DNA from: Hyphomicrobiales bacterium
GTDB lineage: Bacteria; Pseudomonadota; Alphaproteobacteria; Rhizobiales; Rhizobiaceae
NCBI GenBank assembly: GCA_900470285.1
Contig: UCAG01000007.1
Span: 105,599-169,598 of the forward strand
DNA: 64,000 nt
Direction: 5' to 3'
Shown: in pieces, positions 57,414 through 64,000 of the stretch
How positions within the stretch are numbered: position 1 is the first letter of the stretch
How the letters are laid out: each line of letters begins with the position of its first letter
The notes under the pieces: model-generated
Database searches by the model: none
The model's input: the letters and a program-made list of their open reading frames with translations, nothing else
Told to the model about the DNA's origin: nothing
Made by a program: the position numbers and the translations under genes

Positions 57414-58517
57414 TTACTGAACATTCGCGCCGACTACGCTATCCCAGTTCTTGGTGATAACAGCCTGAGACTTGTCGAGTTCTTCTAGAGTCGGGAAGAC
57501 AGCTTTCTCATAAGCTGCGGCCGGTGGCAGTTTGTCGAGCAATTCCTGAGGAATCTTGCCTTCTTTAGCCATGGCGTTGAAGCGGATCGGATGGCAATAG
57601 CCCTTCAGATAGCCGATCTGGCCTTCATCGGAATAGAGATGTTCCATCCAGAGTTTGGCGGCGTTCGGATGCGGTGCATAGGCGCTGATGCCCTGTACAT
57701 ACACACCGGCAACAACACCGGTTTTCGGAATGATAACTTCGACTTCCGGATTACCGTTCAGTGTATCGCGGTCTGCCAGAGCATTATAGTCCCAACGGAT
57801 AACGATAGGGGTAGAGCCCTGTGCCAATGAAGCGGCTTTACCGATGACAGGTACAAAATTACCGGCCTTGTTCACGTCACGGAAGAACTCCAGACCTTTC
57901 TGAGCCGCTTCTTCACCCGGCTTGCCGCCAAGGGAAAGACCGGCAGCATACACGCTCAGGATTGCCTGTGTGGATGCGCGCGGGTCACCGGAATGTGCGA
58001 CCGCATTGGCAAATTCAGGCTTGAGCAGATCAGCCCAGTCCTGCGGGGCATCTTTGATAATGTCTTTGTTCACTTCAAAGGCCAGAACGCCGTAATAGTC
58101 GCCGTACCAGTAACCCTCGGCATCTTTGGCATCATCAGGAATCGAATCCCAGGTTGATACTTTATAAGGCTGAAGCAGGCCGTCTTTTTTCGCAGTGGTA
58201 CCGAATGTGAAGCCGACATCAATCACGTCCGGTGCCTGAGGGCCCTTATTGTCTTTGTTCGCTTTAATTGCTTCGATTTCATCGCCGGAGCCTGCATCCG
58301 GATTCAGCTCATTAACCTGAATGCCGTATTTGTCTTTGAAGCTCTTGATGATCTCACCATAGCCGCACCAGTCATGCGGAAGGGCGATTGTGGTCAGCTG
58401 ACCCTCTGCTTTCGCGGCGGCGATCAGTTCTTCTGACGGAGCTGCCACGGACAATGTGGTGCCGGCAAAAGCGATCGCTGTTGTCAGGGACAACAGCCGT
58501 GTTGTTCTGTTAAGCAT
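57414..58517 (-). CDS. ABC importer substrate-binding protein (extracellular solute-binding family 1)
   Basis: 367 residues. The signal peptide ends near SVAAPSEEL (residue 27). The mature protein has the family-1 fold shared by iron(III)-, polyamine- and 2-aminoethylphosphonate-binding proteins: DVIDVGFTFG, YWYGDYYG and NPEVEVIIPKTG. Ligand is not predictable; a polyamine would fit the nearby decarboxylase, an iron or phosphonate ligand equally. The ATG at 58517 has AGGGGAG at good spacing; another ATG is two codons before. Confidence 0.88.
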   Translation of the reverse strand: MLNRTTRLLSLTTAIAFAGTTLSVAAPSEELIAAAKAEGQLTTIALPHDWCGYGEIIKSFKDKYGIQVNELNPDAGSGDEIEAIKANKDNKGPQAPDVIDVGFTFGTTAKKDGLLQPYKVSTWDSIPDDAKDAEGYWYGDYYGVLAFEVNKDIIKDAPQDWADLLKPEFANAVAHSGDPRASTQAILSVYAAGLSLGGKPGEEAAQKGLEFFRDVNKAGNFVPVIGKAASLAQGSTPIVIRWDYNALADRDTLNGNPEVEVIIPKTGVVAGVYVQGISAYAPHPNAAKLWMEHLYSDEGQIGYLKGYCHPIRFNAMAKEGKIPQELLDKLPPAAAYEKAVFPTLEELDKSQAVITKNWDSVVGANVQ

Positions 58518-59001
58518 TGACATACTCCCCTTAAAGCTACGGGATGTCTGCTTTCAGGCATCCTCGTATTTTTTCGATAGGCGCGTCATATGAAAGTACC
58601 ATGACAGCTATCGTTTTTTCTTTATCCGAACAGAAGTGAACCATGTTTTTTTATCGCAATCAATTGAATGTTGCAGTTTAGAGAGAGGGAAATGAATAAA
58701 AAACAGCAATATACTTAATCTCTTGAATATATTGATTTTTATCTAATGATAATTTGATTGTGCAGTGCGGATCTGAATTTCAGAAAAGATTCATAGGTTT
58801 AATGGCTGTATGTCGTTAACAGAATGAAATAAGCGGGCAATTAATTGGTAATTGTGCATTGTGACAAAAACATTTTAATAAAATAATTGCGCCTGATCAT
58901 GAGATTCTTTTAAACGAGAAAATAATTTTAATCTTAAGGTGCTGATATTTAAATATTAAATTGTGTGGGAATATTTTCCCGCCGGACTTAAGGGAGAGGA
59001 T

Positions 59002-59067
59002 ATGTCCGGAGATTTTCATTTCAGATCAATGCGATTATATCTTATTTGCGCCATCGCATTGAAATAG
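59002..59067 (+). CDS. Possible 21-residue small ORF upstream of the LuxR gene
   Basis: ATG with a strong AAGGGAGAGG site two bases before it (spacing a little short). The peptide MSGDFHFRSMRLYLICAIALK has a hydrophobic C-terminal half. It contains the 10-base inverted repeat TCAATGCGAT/ATCGCATTGA. It could be a leader peptide, a small membrane peptide or chance; no family is known to me. Confidence 0.3.
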   Translation: MSGDFHFRSMRLYLICAIALK

Positions 59068-59103
59068 TATTCTTGATGCATTCATGCCGGAGTTGAAAAA
59101 TAG

Positions 59104-59122
59104 AGCGCATATTATATGCGCT
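59104..59122. promoter_or_regulatory. Perfect 19-base palindrome before the LuxR gene
   Basis: AGCGCATATTATATGCGCT is an exact palindrome about 100 bases before the ATG, followed by TTCTTTC. It has the size of a lux-type operator, but not the canonical ACCTG core, and could also act as a weak terminator. Confidence 0.5.
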
Positions 59123-59221
59123 TTCTTTCGAATCATTTTCATGTTTGCGCGTTTTTTGATGTTTTTGATTTTTATGTTTTCATTTCGCTGATTTTACAGT
59201 TGTTTAAAACGGAATTTTTTC

Positions 59222-60040
59222 ATGGAATTTGAACTTATCCATTTCCCGGAATTTCAAAACAGTTTCTTTGGTAAAGAATATTGTTCATCTATTCTGGAAA
59301 CATATATTGCAGTTCGTAAAAAACTTTCCTGCATGCATATTACGCATATTACGCCTAAGAATATTGATGCGGATATCGCGGACAATCTAAAGACTGTGGT
59401 GACGACATTCCCGTCGGACTGGGTCGTGAATTACGCGGCTAAAAGCTATTTTGATATTGATCCGTTGTTTCATCAGAAGTGGTCTGATCCCGAGCAGCCT
59501 CATAGTGTCAGTATTGCGGAAATTTACGGCCATAAACAAAAAACACCGGCATTGCAGAATTATGTCGATGATTTGAGAGCGCATAATTTTGGCGATACAT
59601 TTATTATGGTGACACAGCGGCTGAATGGCAGTGGTGATGCCCATACTATTTATGCGTTTGATACAAAAAAGGGACAGAACAGTTCAAATAATCTGAGTGC
59701 TGAAGATCTGATCCGTTTGCTTGAGAAGGATTTTTTACAGGTAACCGGGCAATTGCATGAAACTGTGTTGTCGGCTGTGAGTGATTATTCATCACAAAAG
59801 AAAGAAGTACAGTCGCTGGTTTCGCTGACACCGCGCGAGATTGATTGCCTCAAATGGGCTGCGCGTGGAAAAACGGACGGTGAAATTGCTGAAATCCTCA
59901 GTATCGCCCGCTGGACAGTGGTGACCTATCTGCAAAATGCCAAAATTAAACTGGGCTGTGCCAACCGCACTTCTGCTGTTGCAGTGGCGATGTCGCTTGG
60001 CATTATACCTTTACCGGACACATCGCATTTACAGGGATGA
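59222..60040 (+). CDS. LuxR-type quorum-sensing regulator (solo)
   Basis: 272 residues. The N-terminal AHL-binding domain keeps the family residues W-x3-Y and, 13 and 14 positions after the W, D-P (in DWVVNY...DIDP), which correspond to TraR Trp57, Tyr61, Asp70 and Pro71. The C-terminal HTH is SLTPREIDCLKWAARGKTDGEIAEILSIARWTV. No luxI is nearby, so it is a solo regulator like Brucella VjbR or BabR. It may sense self or foreign AHLs. Terminator after the gene. Confidence 0.88.
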   Translation: MEFELIHFPEFQNSFFGKEYCSSILETYIAVRKKLSCMHITHITPKNIDADIADNLKTVVTTFPSDWVVNYAAKSYFDIDPLFHQKWSDPEQPHSVSIAEIYGHKQKTPALQNYVDDLRAHNFGDTFIMVTQRLNGSGDAHTIYAFDTKKGQNSSNNLSAEDLIRLLEKDFLQVTGQLHETVLSAVSDYSSQKKEVQSLVSLTPREIDCLKWAARGKTDGEIAEILSIARWTVVTYLQNAKIKLGCANRTSAVAVAMSLGIIPLPDTSHLQG

Positions 60041-60046
60041 TTTGCA

Positions 60047-60083
60047 GAACACCCCGCACATTTCTGTGCGGGGTGTTCTGTTA
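60047..60083 (+). terminator. Rho-independent terminator of the LuxR gene
   Basis: Perfect 14-base stem GAACACCCCGCACA/TGTGCGGGGTGTTC with loop TTTC, followed by TGTTATT. It lies between convergent luxR and zur; the T run on the plus strand is imperfect. Confidence 0.75.
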
Positions 60084-60090
60084 TTCCTGA

Positions 60091-60537
60091 TCAGTTGTGT
60101 GCACAACTTGCACAGAGGCCACGTATTTCCAGAGTGGTTTTGCTTGGATGGAAATGGTTCTTCTGTGTCCAGTGCTGCACGCAATCTTCAATTTCCGGCT
60201 CTGAAAATTCCGAAGCCTGACCGCATTGATCGCAAATGGCAAAAGCCGCAATGCCATGAATATGGCCGTGCTCATGATGGTGCGGATGGGCGCAGGCAAT
60301 AAAAGCGTTCAGGCTTTCAAGACGATGAATCAAGCCATATTCCAGCAGTTTGTCCAATGCGCGATAGACTTGCAGCGGCGCACGGAAGCCTTCTTCGCGC
60401 AGCTGGTCAAGAATTGTATAGGCGCTGAGCGGAAATTCGGCTTTTGCAAGAGCTTCCAATACAAGATTCTGATTGCGTGTGAGCTTCGGAGCGCGTGCTG
60501 CTGCAGATGCAGTTCCTGTATGCGTATGAGCGGTCAT
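60091..60537 (-). CDS. zur: Zur, zinc uptake repressor (Fur family)
   Basis: 148 residues: winged helix (LTRNQNLVLEALAKAEFPLSAYTIL) and a dimer domain with a His-rich segment HPHHHEHGHIHG and Cys pairs CDQCG and CASC near the end (structural zinc). A His/Thr-rich start (MTAHTHTG) is also present. Its ATG overlaps the znuB stop by one base, so zur is translated with znuB and the cluster is self-regulated. Confidence 0.93.
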   Translation of the reverse strand: MTAHTHTGTASAAARAPKLTRNQNLVLEALAKAEFPLSAYTILDQLREEGFRAPLQVYRALDKLLEYGLIHRLESLNAFIACAHPHHHEHGHIHGIAAFAICDQCGQASEFSEPEIEDCVQHWTQKNHFHPSKTTLEIRGLCASCAHN

Positions 60538-61364
60538 TATGAAGTCTCCTTATCGCGCGCAACAGGCAAAGATGTCTTGAGTTTTTGCCGTGGTAACAAG
60601 CTTATAACAAAAAACACCACAGATGCCACGACTATGGATGGTCCTGAAGGGGTGTCATAATTCAAAGAACCGAAAAGGCCGGCAATAACCGAGCACGCTC
60701 CGATAAAAGCTGCATAGATAGCCATTTGCTCCGGCGATAATGCAAAGCGACGTGCCGTTGCTGCCGGAATAATCAGCAGGGCGGTAATAAGCAGAATGCC
60801 GACGATTTTCATGGCAATGGCAATCAGCAGAGCCAGCAAAATCATAAATAAAGTGCGATGCAGTTCCGGTTGCAGGCCTTCAGCCTGCGCAATATCTTCA
60901 CTGATGGTTGCTGCCAGTAGCGGCCGCCAGAGTTTAATCAGAGCTGCGAGAATTAACGCACCGCCAGCATAAATGGCGATAAGATCGGAGACTGAGACCG
61001 CGAGAATATCACCGAACAACAGTGACATCAGATCGAAGCGGATCCATGTCATGAAGGCGACAAGCACCAGCCCGAAAGCCAGTGTGGCGTGGGAGAGTAT
61101 GCCCAGCAGTGAATCGGCTGAAAGTGAATGGCGTTTTTGCAGGATCACCAGCAGCATGGCGATACTAAAAGCGATCAGAAAGACGGAAACCATAATATTC
61201 AGGTCAAACAGCATGGCTAGGCCAACACCAAGCAGAGCTGAATGAGCCATCGTGTCGCCGAAATAGGCCATGCGTCGCCATACAATAAAGCAACCGATCG
61301 GACCGGTGATTAAAGCGAGGCCGATACCGGCAAGCATGGCGCGGATAAAGAAGTCATCAAGCAT
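60537..61364 (-). CDS. znuB: ZnuB, zinc ABC permease
   Basis: 275 residues from the ATG that overlaps the znuC end by 8 bases. Eight to nine hydrophobic helices; WRRMAYFGDTMAHSALLG is the ABC-3 family signature. Moves Zn2+ from ZnuA across the inner membrane. Confidence 0.94.
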   Translation of the reverse strand: MLDDFFIRAMLAGIGLALITGPIGCFIVWRRMAYFGDTMAHSALLGVGLAMLFDLNIMVSVFLIAFSIAMLLVILQKRHSLSADSLLGILSHATLAFGLVLVAFMTWIRFDLMSLLFGDILAVSVSDLIAIYAGGALILAALIKLWRPLLAATISEDIAQAEGLQPELHRTLFMILLALLIAIAMKIVGILLITALLIIPAATARRFALSPEQMAIYAAFIGACSVIAGLFGSLNYDTPSGPSIVVASVVFFVISLLPRQKLKTSLPVARDKETS

Positions 61365-62250
61365 GATTGTGCCCGCCGGTTTGGGAATGGTTGTGGTCTT
61401 CGCAGTGTTCATGATGATGGCCGTCATCATGGTGACAATGATCCGTTATCGTGCCGTCTGCATGTTGTACCCGCCCGTCGGCAAGATGAGTGTGGTCATG
61501 ATGATGCGTATAGACCGCAAGCGAGGGTGGAATTTCCATGCCGCGCGGAGTGCGCAATCCGAAAAGTTTTGCATATTCAGGGCTGGCGGCCACATCAACC
61601 GGTGTGCCGCTGCAACATATATGTCCGTTCAGGCAGACAACGCGGTCTGTCGCGGCCATAACAATATGTAAATCATGGGAGATCATCAGAACACCGCAAC
61701 CGGTCTGATCACGGAATTTCGCAATTTTCTCATAAAGTTCGGCTTCTCCGGCAAAATCAACACCCTGCAGCGGCTCATCCAGCACCAGTAAATCCGGTTT
61801 GCAGGCAAATGCACGGGCAAGCAGCACACGCTGAAACTCGCCGCCTGAAAGATGGACAACCTGCGCATTCAGCAGGTGCGGGATGCCGGCGAGAATGAGT
61901 GCTTCTTCAATTGTCTGTTTGCTCAGCGATGCAGTCATGCGGATCATACGCTCAACTGTTAGCGGCAGGCTCGGATCAATGGAAATTTTTTGCGGTACAT
62001 AGCCGATGGTCAGGGACTTATCGCGTTTCACTGCACCTTCATCAGGCTTATGAATGCCCAATGCCATTTTGGCGGTCGTGCTTTTGCCTGAGCCGTTAGG
62101 GCCGATGAGCGTAACAATTTCACCTTTATGCAGGGTGAGATCAATGTTGCGGACAAGCCAGCGGCCGTTCCGCTCAATTCCTGCATTTTCAAGGCGCAGA
62201 AGAATGTCAGGTATCTGTCCGCTGGCGGCAGCTGATAATGGATGATGCAT
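61357..62250 (-). CDS. znuC: ZnuC, zinc ABC ATPase with His-rich C-terminus
   Basis: 297 residues. Walker A GPNGSGKSTTAK, signature LSGGEFQRVLLARAFA, Walker B LLVLDEPLQGVD, His in MISHDLH. The last 50 residues are packed with His, Asp and a few Cys (CHHDDGHHHEHCEDHNH), a probable zinc-buffering or sensing tail. Divergent from znuA, with Zur-type boxes in between. Confidence 0.94.
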   Translation of the reverse strand: MHHPLSAAASGQIPDILLRLENAGIERNGRWLVRNIDLTLHKGEIVTLIGPNGSGKSTTAKMALGIHKPDEGAVKRDKSLTIGYVPQKISIDPSLPLTVERMIRMTASLSKQTIEEALILAGIPHLLNAQVVHLSGGEFQRVLLARAFACKPDLLVLDEPLQGVDFAGEAELYEKIAKFRDQTGCGVLMISHDLHIVMAATDRVVCLNGHICCSGTPVDVAASPEYAKLFGLRTPRGMEIPPSLAVYTHHHDHTHLADGRVQHADGTITDHCHHDDGHHHEHCEDHNHSQTGGHNHA

Positions 62251-62306
62251 TGTACGCTTTCGAAATTATAGAAAAGCAGATCTGCTCTTGCCACGGGTTA
62301 TCTCAT

Positions 62307-62323
62307 ACGTTATAGCATTACGC
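62307..62323. promoter_or_regulatory. Candidate Zur box 1 between znuC and znuA
   Basis: ACGTTATAGCATTACGC matches the Zur consensus ATGTTATAnTATAACAT at about 11 of 16 positions, with the GTTATA half intact. Confidence 0.45.
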
Positions 62324-62327
62324 AATA

Positions 62328-62344
62328 ATGTAACTTTATAACAT
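62328..62344. promoter_or_regulatory. Candidate Zur box 2 between znuC and znuA
   Basis: ATGTAACTTTATAACAT has a perfect right half (TATAACAT) and ATGT in the left half; 13 of 16 positions match the consensus. It lies about 65 bases before znuA and 80 before znuC. Confidence 0.6.
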
Positions 62345-62408
62345 ATTATTTCGATGCACTGCCATTTCAATCGCTGGCAGTGATTAATGGCAATTTCTGT
62401 GAGGTTTT

Positions 62409-63347
62409 ATGTCTGTTATCCGAGTTTTGCTGGCATCCGCTTTGTTGTCTATTTCTTCGCATGCTGTTCTTGCGGCGGAAAAAGGCGATGTCGTGGTTTC
62501 GATTAAGCCAATTCATTCGCTGGTTTCTGCCGTTATGCAGGGGGCAGGGGAGCCGGAACTTATTGTTAAGGGCGCTGCATCAGAGCATGGCTATAATCTT
62601 AAGCCGTCAGATGCCGGTGCACTGGAAAAGGCAAAAGTCATTTTCTGGATCGGGCCGGAAATGGAAACTTATCTGACAAAGCCGTTAGAGACTCTTGGTA
62701 CTAAGGCCGAAGTTGTGCGACTGGATCAGGTAAAGGGACTTGAAATCCTGTCTGCGCGTGAAAGCGGTAATTTTGAACCGCATGATCATGGCGGGCATAA
62801 TCATGGTGAGAGTGGTGAGGCGCATGACCATCATCATGATGATTTGCATCTCTGGCTTGATCCGCAAAATGCCAAGCTGATGTTGGAACCGATTGCGGAA
62901 GCTTTAAGTAAAGCTGATCCGGCACATGCTGCGCAATATCAGAAGAATGCTGCAGCCTATGCTGATAAGATTGATGCGTTGCAAAAAGAAGTGGCGGCGG
63001 AGTTGGAGCCGGTGCGCACCAAGCCTTATATTGTGTTCCATGATGCCTACCAGTATTTCGAACGCCGTTTCGAACTTTCAGCGGCAGGCTCAATTACAGT
63101 GAATCCGGAAAAAGCGCCGGGAGCAGCGCGCATTCGTGAAATTCAGACTAAAGTGAAATCCTTGGGAGCAACCTGCGTTTTCTCCGAGCCGCAATTTGAA
63201 TCCGGTTTGGTAAAGACCGTGCTTGAAGGAACAGAAGCTAAAACAGGTGTGCTTGATCCGCTTGGTGCTGATCTTCATGACGGGCCGGAACTTTATCCGC
63301 AGCTGATCCGCAATCTGGCGACATCGCTGAAGATCTGCTTGCAGTAA
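62409..63347 (+). CDS. znuA: ZnuA, zinc-binding periplasmic protein
   Basis: 312 residues. The signal peptide ends at VLAAEK (residue 23). The zinc fold shows SIKPIHSLV (first His), SEHGYNLKPSDA, a His/Asp-rich loop HDHGGHNHGESGEAHDHHHDD, LWLDPQNA, and FHDAYQYFE with a second His. The charged loop is typical of ZnuA. It delivers Zn2+ to ZnuBC and is divergently transcribed. Confidence 0.95.
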   Translation: MSVIRVLLASALLSISSHAVLAAEKGDVVVSIKPIHSLVSAVMQGAGEPELIVKGAASEHGYNLKPSDAGALEKAKVIFWIGPEMETYLTKPLETLGTKAEVVRLDQVKGLEILSARESGNFEPHDHGGHNHGESGEAHDHHHDDLHLWLDPQNAKLMLEPIAEALSKADPAHAAQYQKNAAAYADKIDALQKEVAAELEPVRTKPYIVFHDAYQYFERRFELSAAGSITVNPEKAPGAARIREIQTKVKSLGATCVFSEPQFESGLVKTVLEGTEAKTGVLDPLGADLHDGPELYPQLIRNLATSLKICLQ

Positions 63348-63354
63348 CTCCCGT

Positions 63355-63768
63355 TTAAATATCGCTATAGCCATCTGCCAGTGTACGCTTATCCAGTACG
63401 CTGGCGATGGCTTCACGCACTTCCAGCATCATGCGGCGGATTTTACAGTCTTCTTCTATGCAATCCTCGCAGGCTTTATAGCCGGTCTTACTGGCGCAGG
63501 GGAGGGGAGCCAGCGGGCCGTCAAGGCTGCGGATAATATTGCCGATAGATATCTGATTTGCTGGTTTGGCCAGACAAAAGCCTCCGCCTTTGCCTTTACG
63601 GCTTTGTACGAAGCCAGCTACGCGCAAATCCGTCAGGATATTATCCAGAAATTTACGCGGTATATTGCGGGCTTTGGCAATCTCGCCCACAGAAATAAGA
63701 TTGTCCTGCGGGGCTTCGGCCAGATGCACCATGGCTTTGAGGCCGTACTTCCCTTTTTTAGTCAGCAT
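63355..63768 (-). CDS. Rrf2-family transcriptional regulator with Cys cluster
   Basis: 137 residues. The winged helix (KYGLKAMVHLA, IAKARNIPRKFLDNILTDL) is followed by Cys91, Cys100, Cys103 and Cys108 and an extra Cys65. Such Cys sets in Rrf2 proteins hold Fe-S clusters, as in IscR, RirA and NsrR, but this spacing fits none exactly from memory. It converges on znuA with a gap of 7 bases and no terminator. Regulated genes unknown. Confidence 0.85.
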   Translation of the reverse strand: MLTKKGKYGLKAMVHLAEAPQDNLISVGEIAKARNIPRKFLDNILTDLRVAGFVQSRKGKGGGFCLAKPANQISIGNIIRSLDGPLAPLPCASKTGYKACEDCIEEDCKIRRMMLEVREAIASVLDKRTLADGYSDI

Positions 63769-64000
63769 GTAAGCGGTGTTCCCTGCTTTATATCGTTATT
63801 GCACTCTATGTGTAGCGCAGAGTAGGGCAGGTATCAAACGCAAGTCATAATGTATGTATCGATCATTGGTCTTTGGGTTTGCCGAATCCGGTTTTTCGGA
63901 GGTCAAAAAGAGGGTAAATTTTCGCTTAATTTTTAAAGTTTTCCCTGTGGAAAGAAAGTTTGAGAATTCTGCATTATTTTCGTTTGTGTGTGTTGACAGT
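63769..64000. other. Right-edge non-coding stretch
   Basis: 232 bases up to the window edge. AT-rich, no coding frame. It ends with TTGACAGT, which could be a -35 region of a gene outside the window. Confidence 0.3.

Larger units (their letters stand above)
58524..59221. other. Structured AT-rich region between importer and LuxR gene
   Basis: About 700 bases. Landmarks are a near-palindrome around 58967-58980 (GGGAATATTTTCCC), a 21-codon frame at 59002-59067, a 10-base inverted repeat at 59026-59035/59053-59062, and the 19-base palindrome at 59104-59122. The first half has no recognisable element. It must hold the importer promoter and that of luxR. Confidence 0.5.

Noticed and set aside
1..64000. 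CRISPR array, toxin-antitoxin pair, restriction system or prophage as a new defence system
   Set aside because: No spaced direct repeats, cas genes, nuclease-methylase pairs or phage structural genes were seen. The genes are mostly housekeeping or metabolic.

Overview
The window looks like a chromosomal segment of an alphaproteobacterium of the order Hyphomicrobiales, family Brucellaceae. Pointers are an Omp10 lipoprotein very close to the Brucella protein as I remember it, CpdR, an mmgR-type small RNA, a speF-type leader RNA before ornithine decarboxylase, paired-palindrome intergenic elements of the rhizobial RIME kind, and an AHL-type LuxR regulator with no synthase nearby. By eye the GC content is about one half, lower than Brucella itself, so a relative such as Pseudochrobactrum is a reasonable guess. 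This is inference, not a database result.

Layout. 1-7146 (minus): nitrous oxide reductase operon nosRZDFY, with nosY cut by the window edge. 7303-9028 (minus): a polysaccharide deacetylase and a family 2 glycosyltransferase. 9480-9554: tRNA-Val(GAC), whose 3' end faces the nos side. 9673-13469: cpdR, an N-formylglutamate amidohydrolase, the mmgR sRNA, histidinol-phosphatase and a lysophospholipase-like hydrolase. 13721-22233: hsp20 with a ROSE-like leader, threonine aldolase, then gltB-gltD behind a probable coupled leader ORF. 22267-29228: SGNH (DUF459) protein, lytic transglycosylase, galU, an outer-membrane barrel protein and KpsF-type arabinose-5-phosphate isomerase, all envelope functions. 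29279-38490 (minus): nfeD-qmcA, hemH, a secreted 5'-nucleotidase with LysM, omp10, pabC-pabB and pepF. 39164-43581: DUF882 peptidase-like protein, eda, an N-acetylmuramidase and trhO. 43707-46268: modABC behind a ModE-type operator. 46307-50108: an acetyltransferase, a small membrane protein, a NicO/DUF1007 metal transporter pair and a LysR regulator. 50340-54387: speF leader, ornithine decarboxylase, an acetyltransferase and gnd. 54444-58517 (minus): a complete ABC importer. 59222-60040: LuxR solo. 60091-63347: zur-znuBC and divergent znuA with Zur-type boxes between. 63355-63768: Rrf2 regulator.

How the genes connect. Metal supply recurs: copper and FMN/Fe-S for Nos, molybdate uptake, zinc uptake with Zur, a NicO transporter that also has a Zur-like box, and ferrochelatase. 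Carbon and nitrogen metabolism are represented by glutamate synthase, the Entner-Doudoroff and pentose phosphate enzymes Eda and Gnd, and polyamine synthesis. Much of the rest builds or remodels the envelope.

I found no CRISPR array, transposase, integrase or prophage block. The least explained signals are the coupled leader ORF before gltB, the structured AT-rich region before the LuxR gene with a 21-codon ORF, the RIME-like repeat that supplies the C-terminus of PabC, and the possible link of the NicO transporter to Zur.
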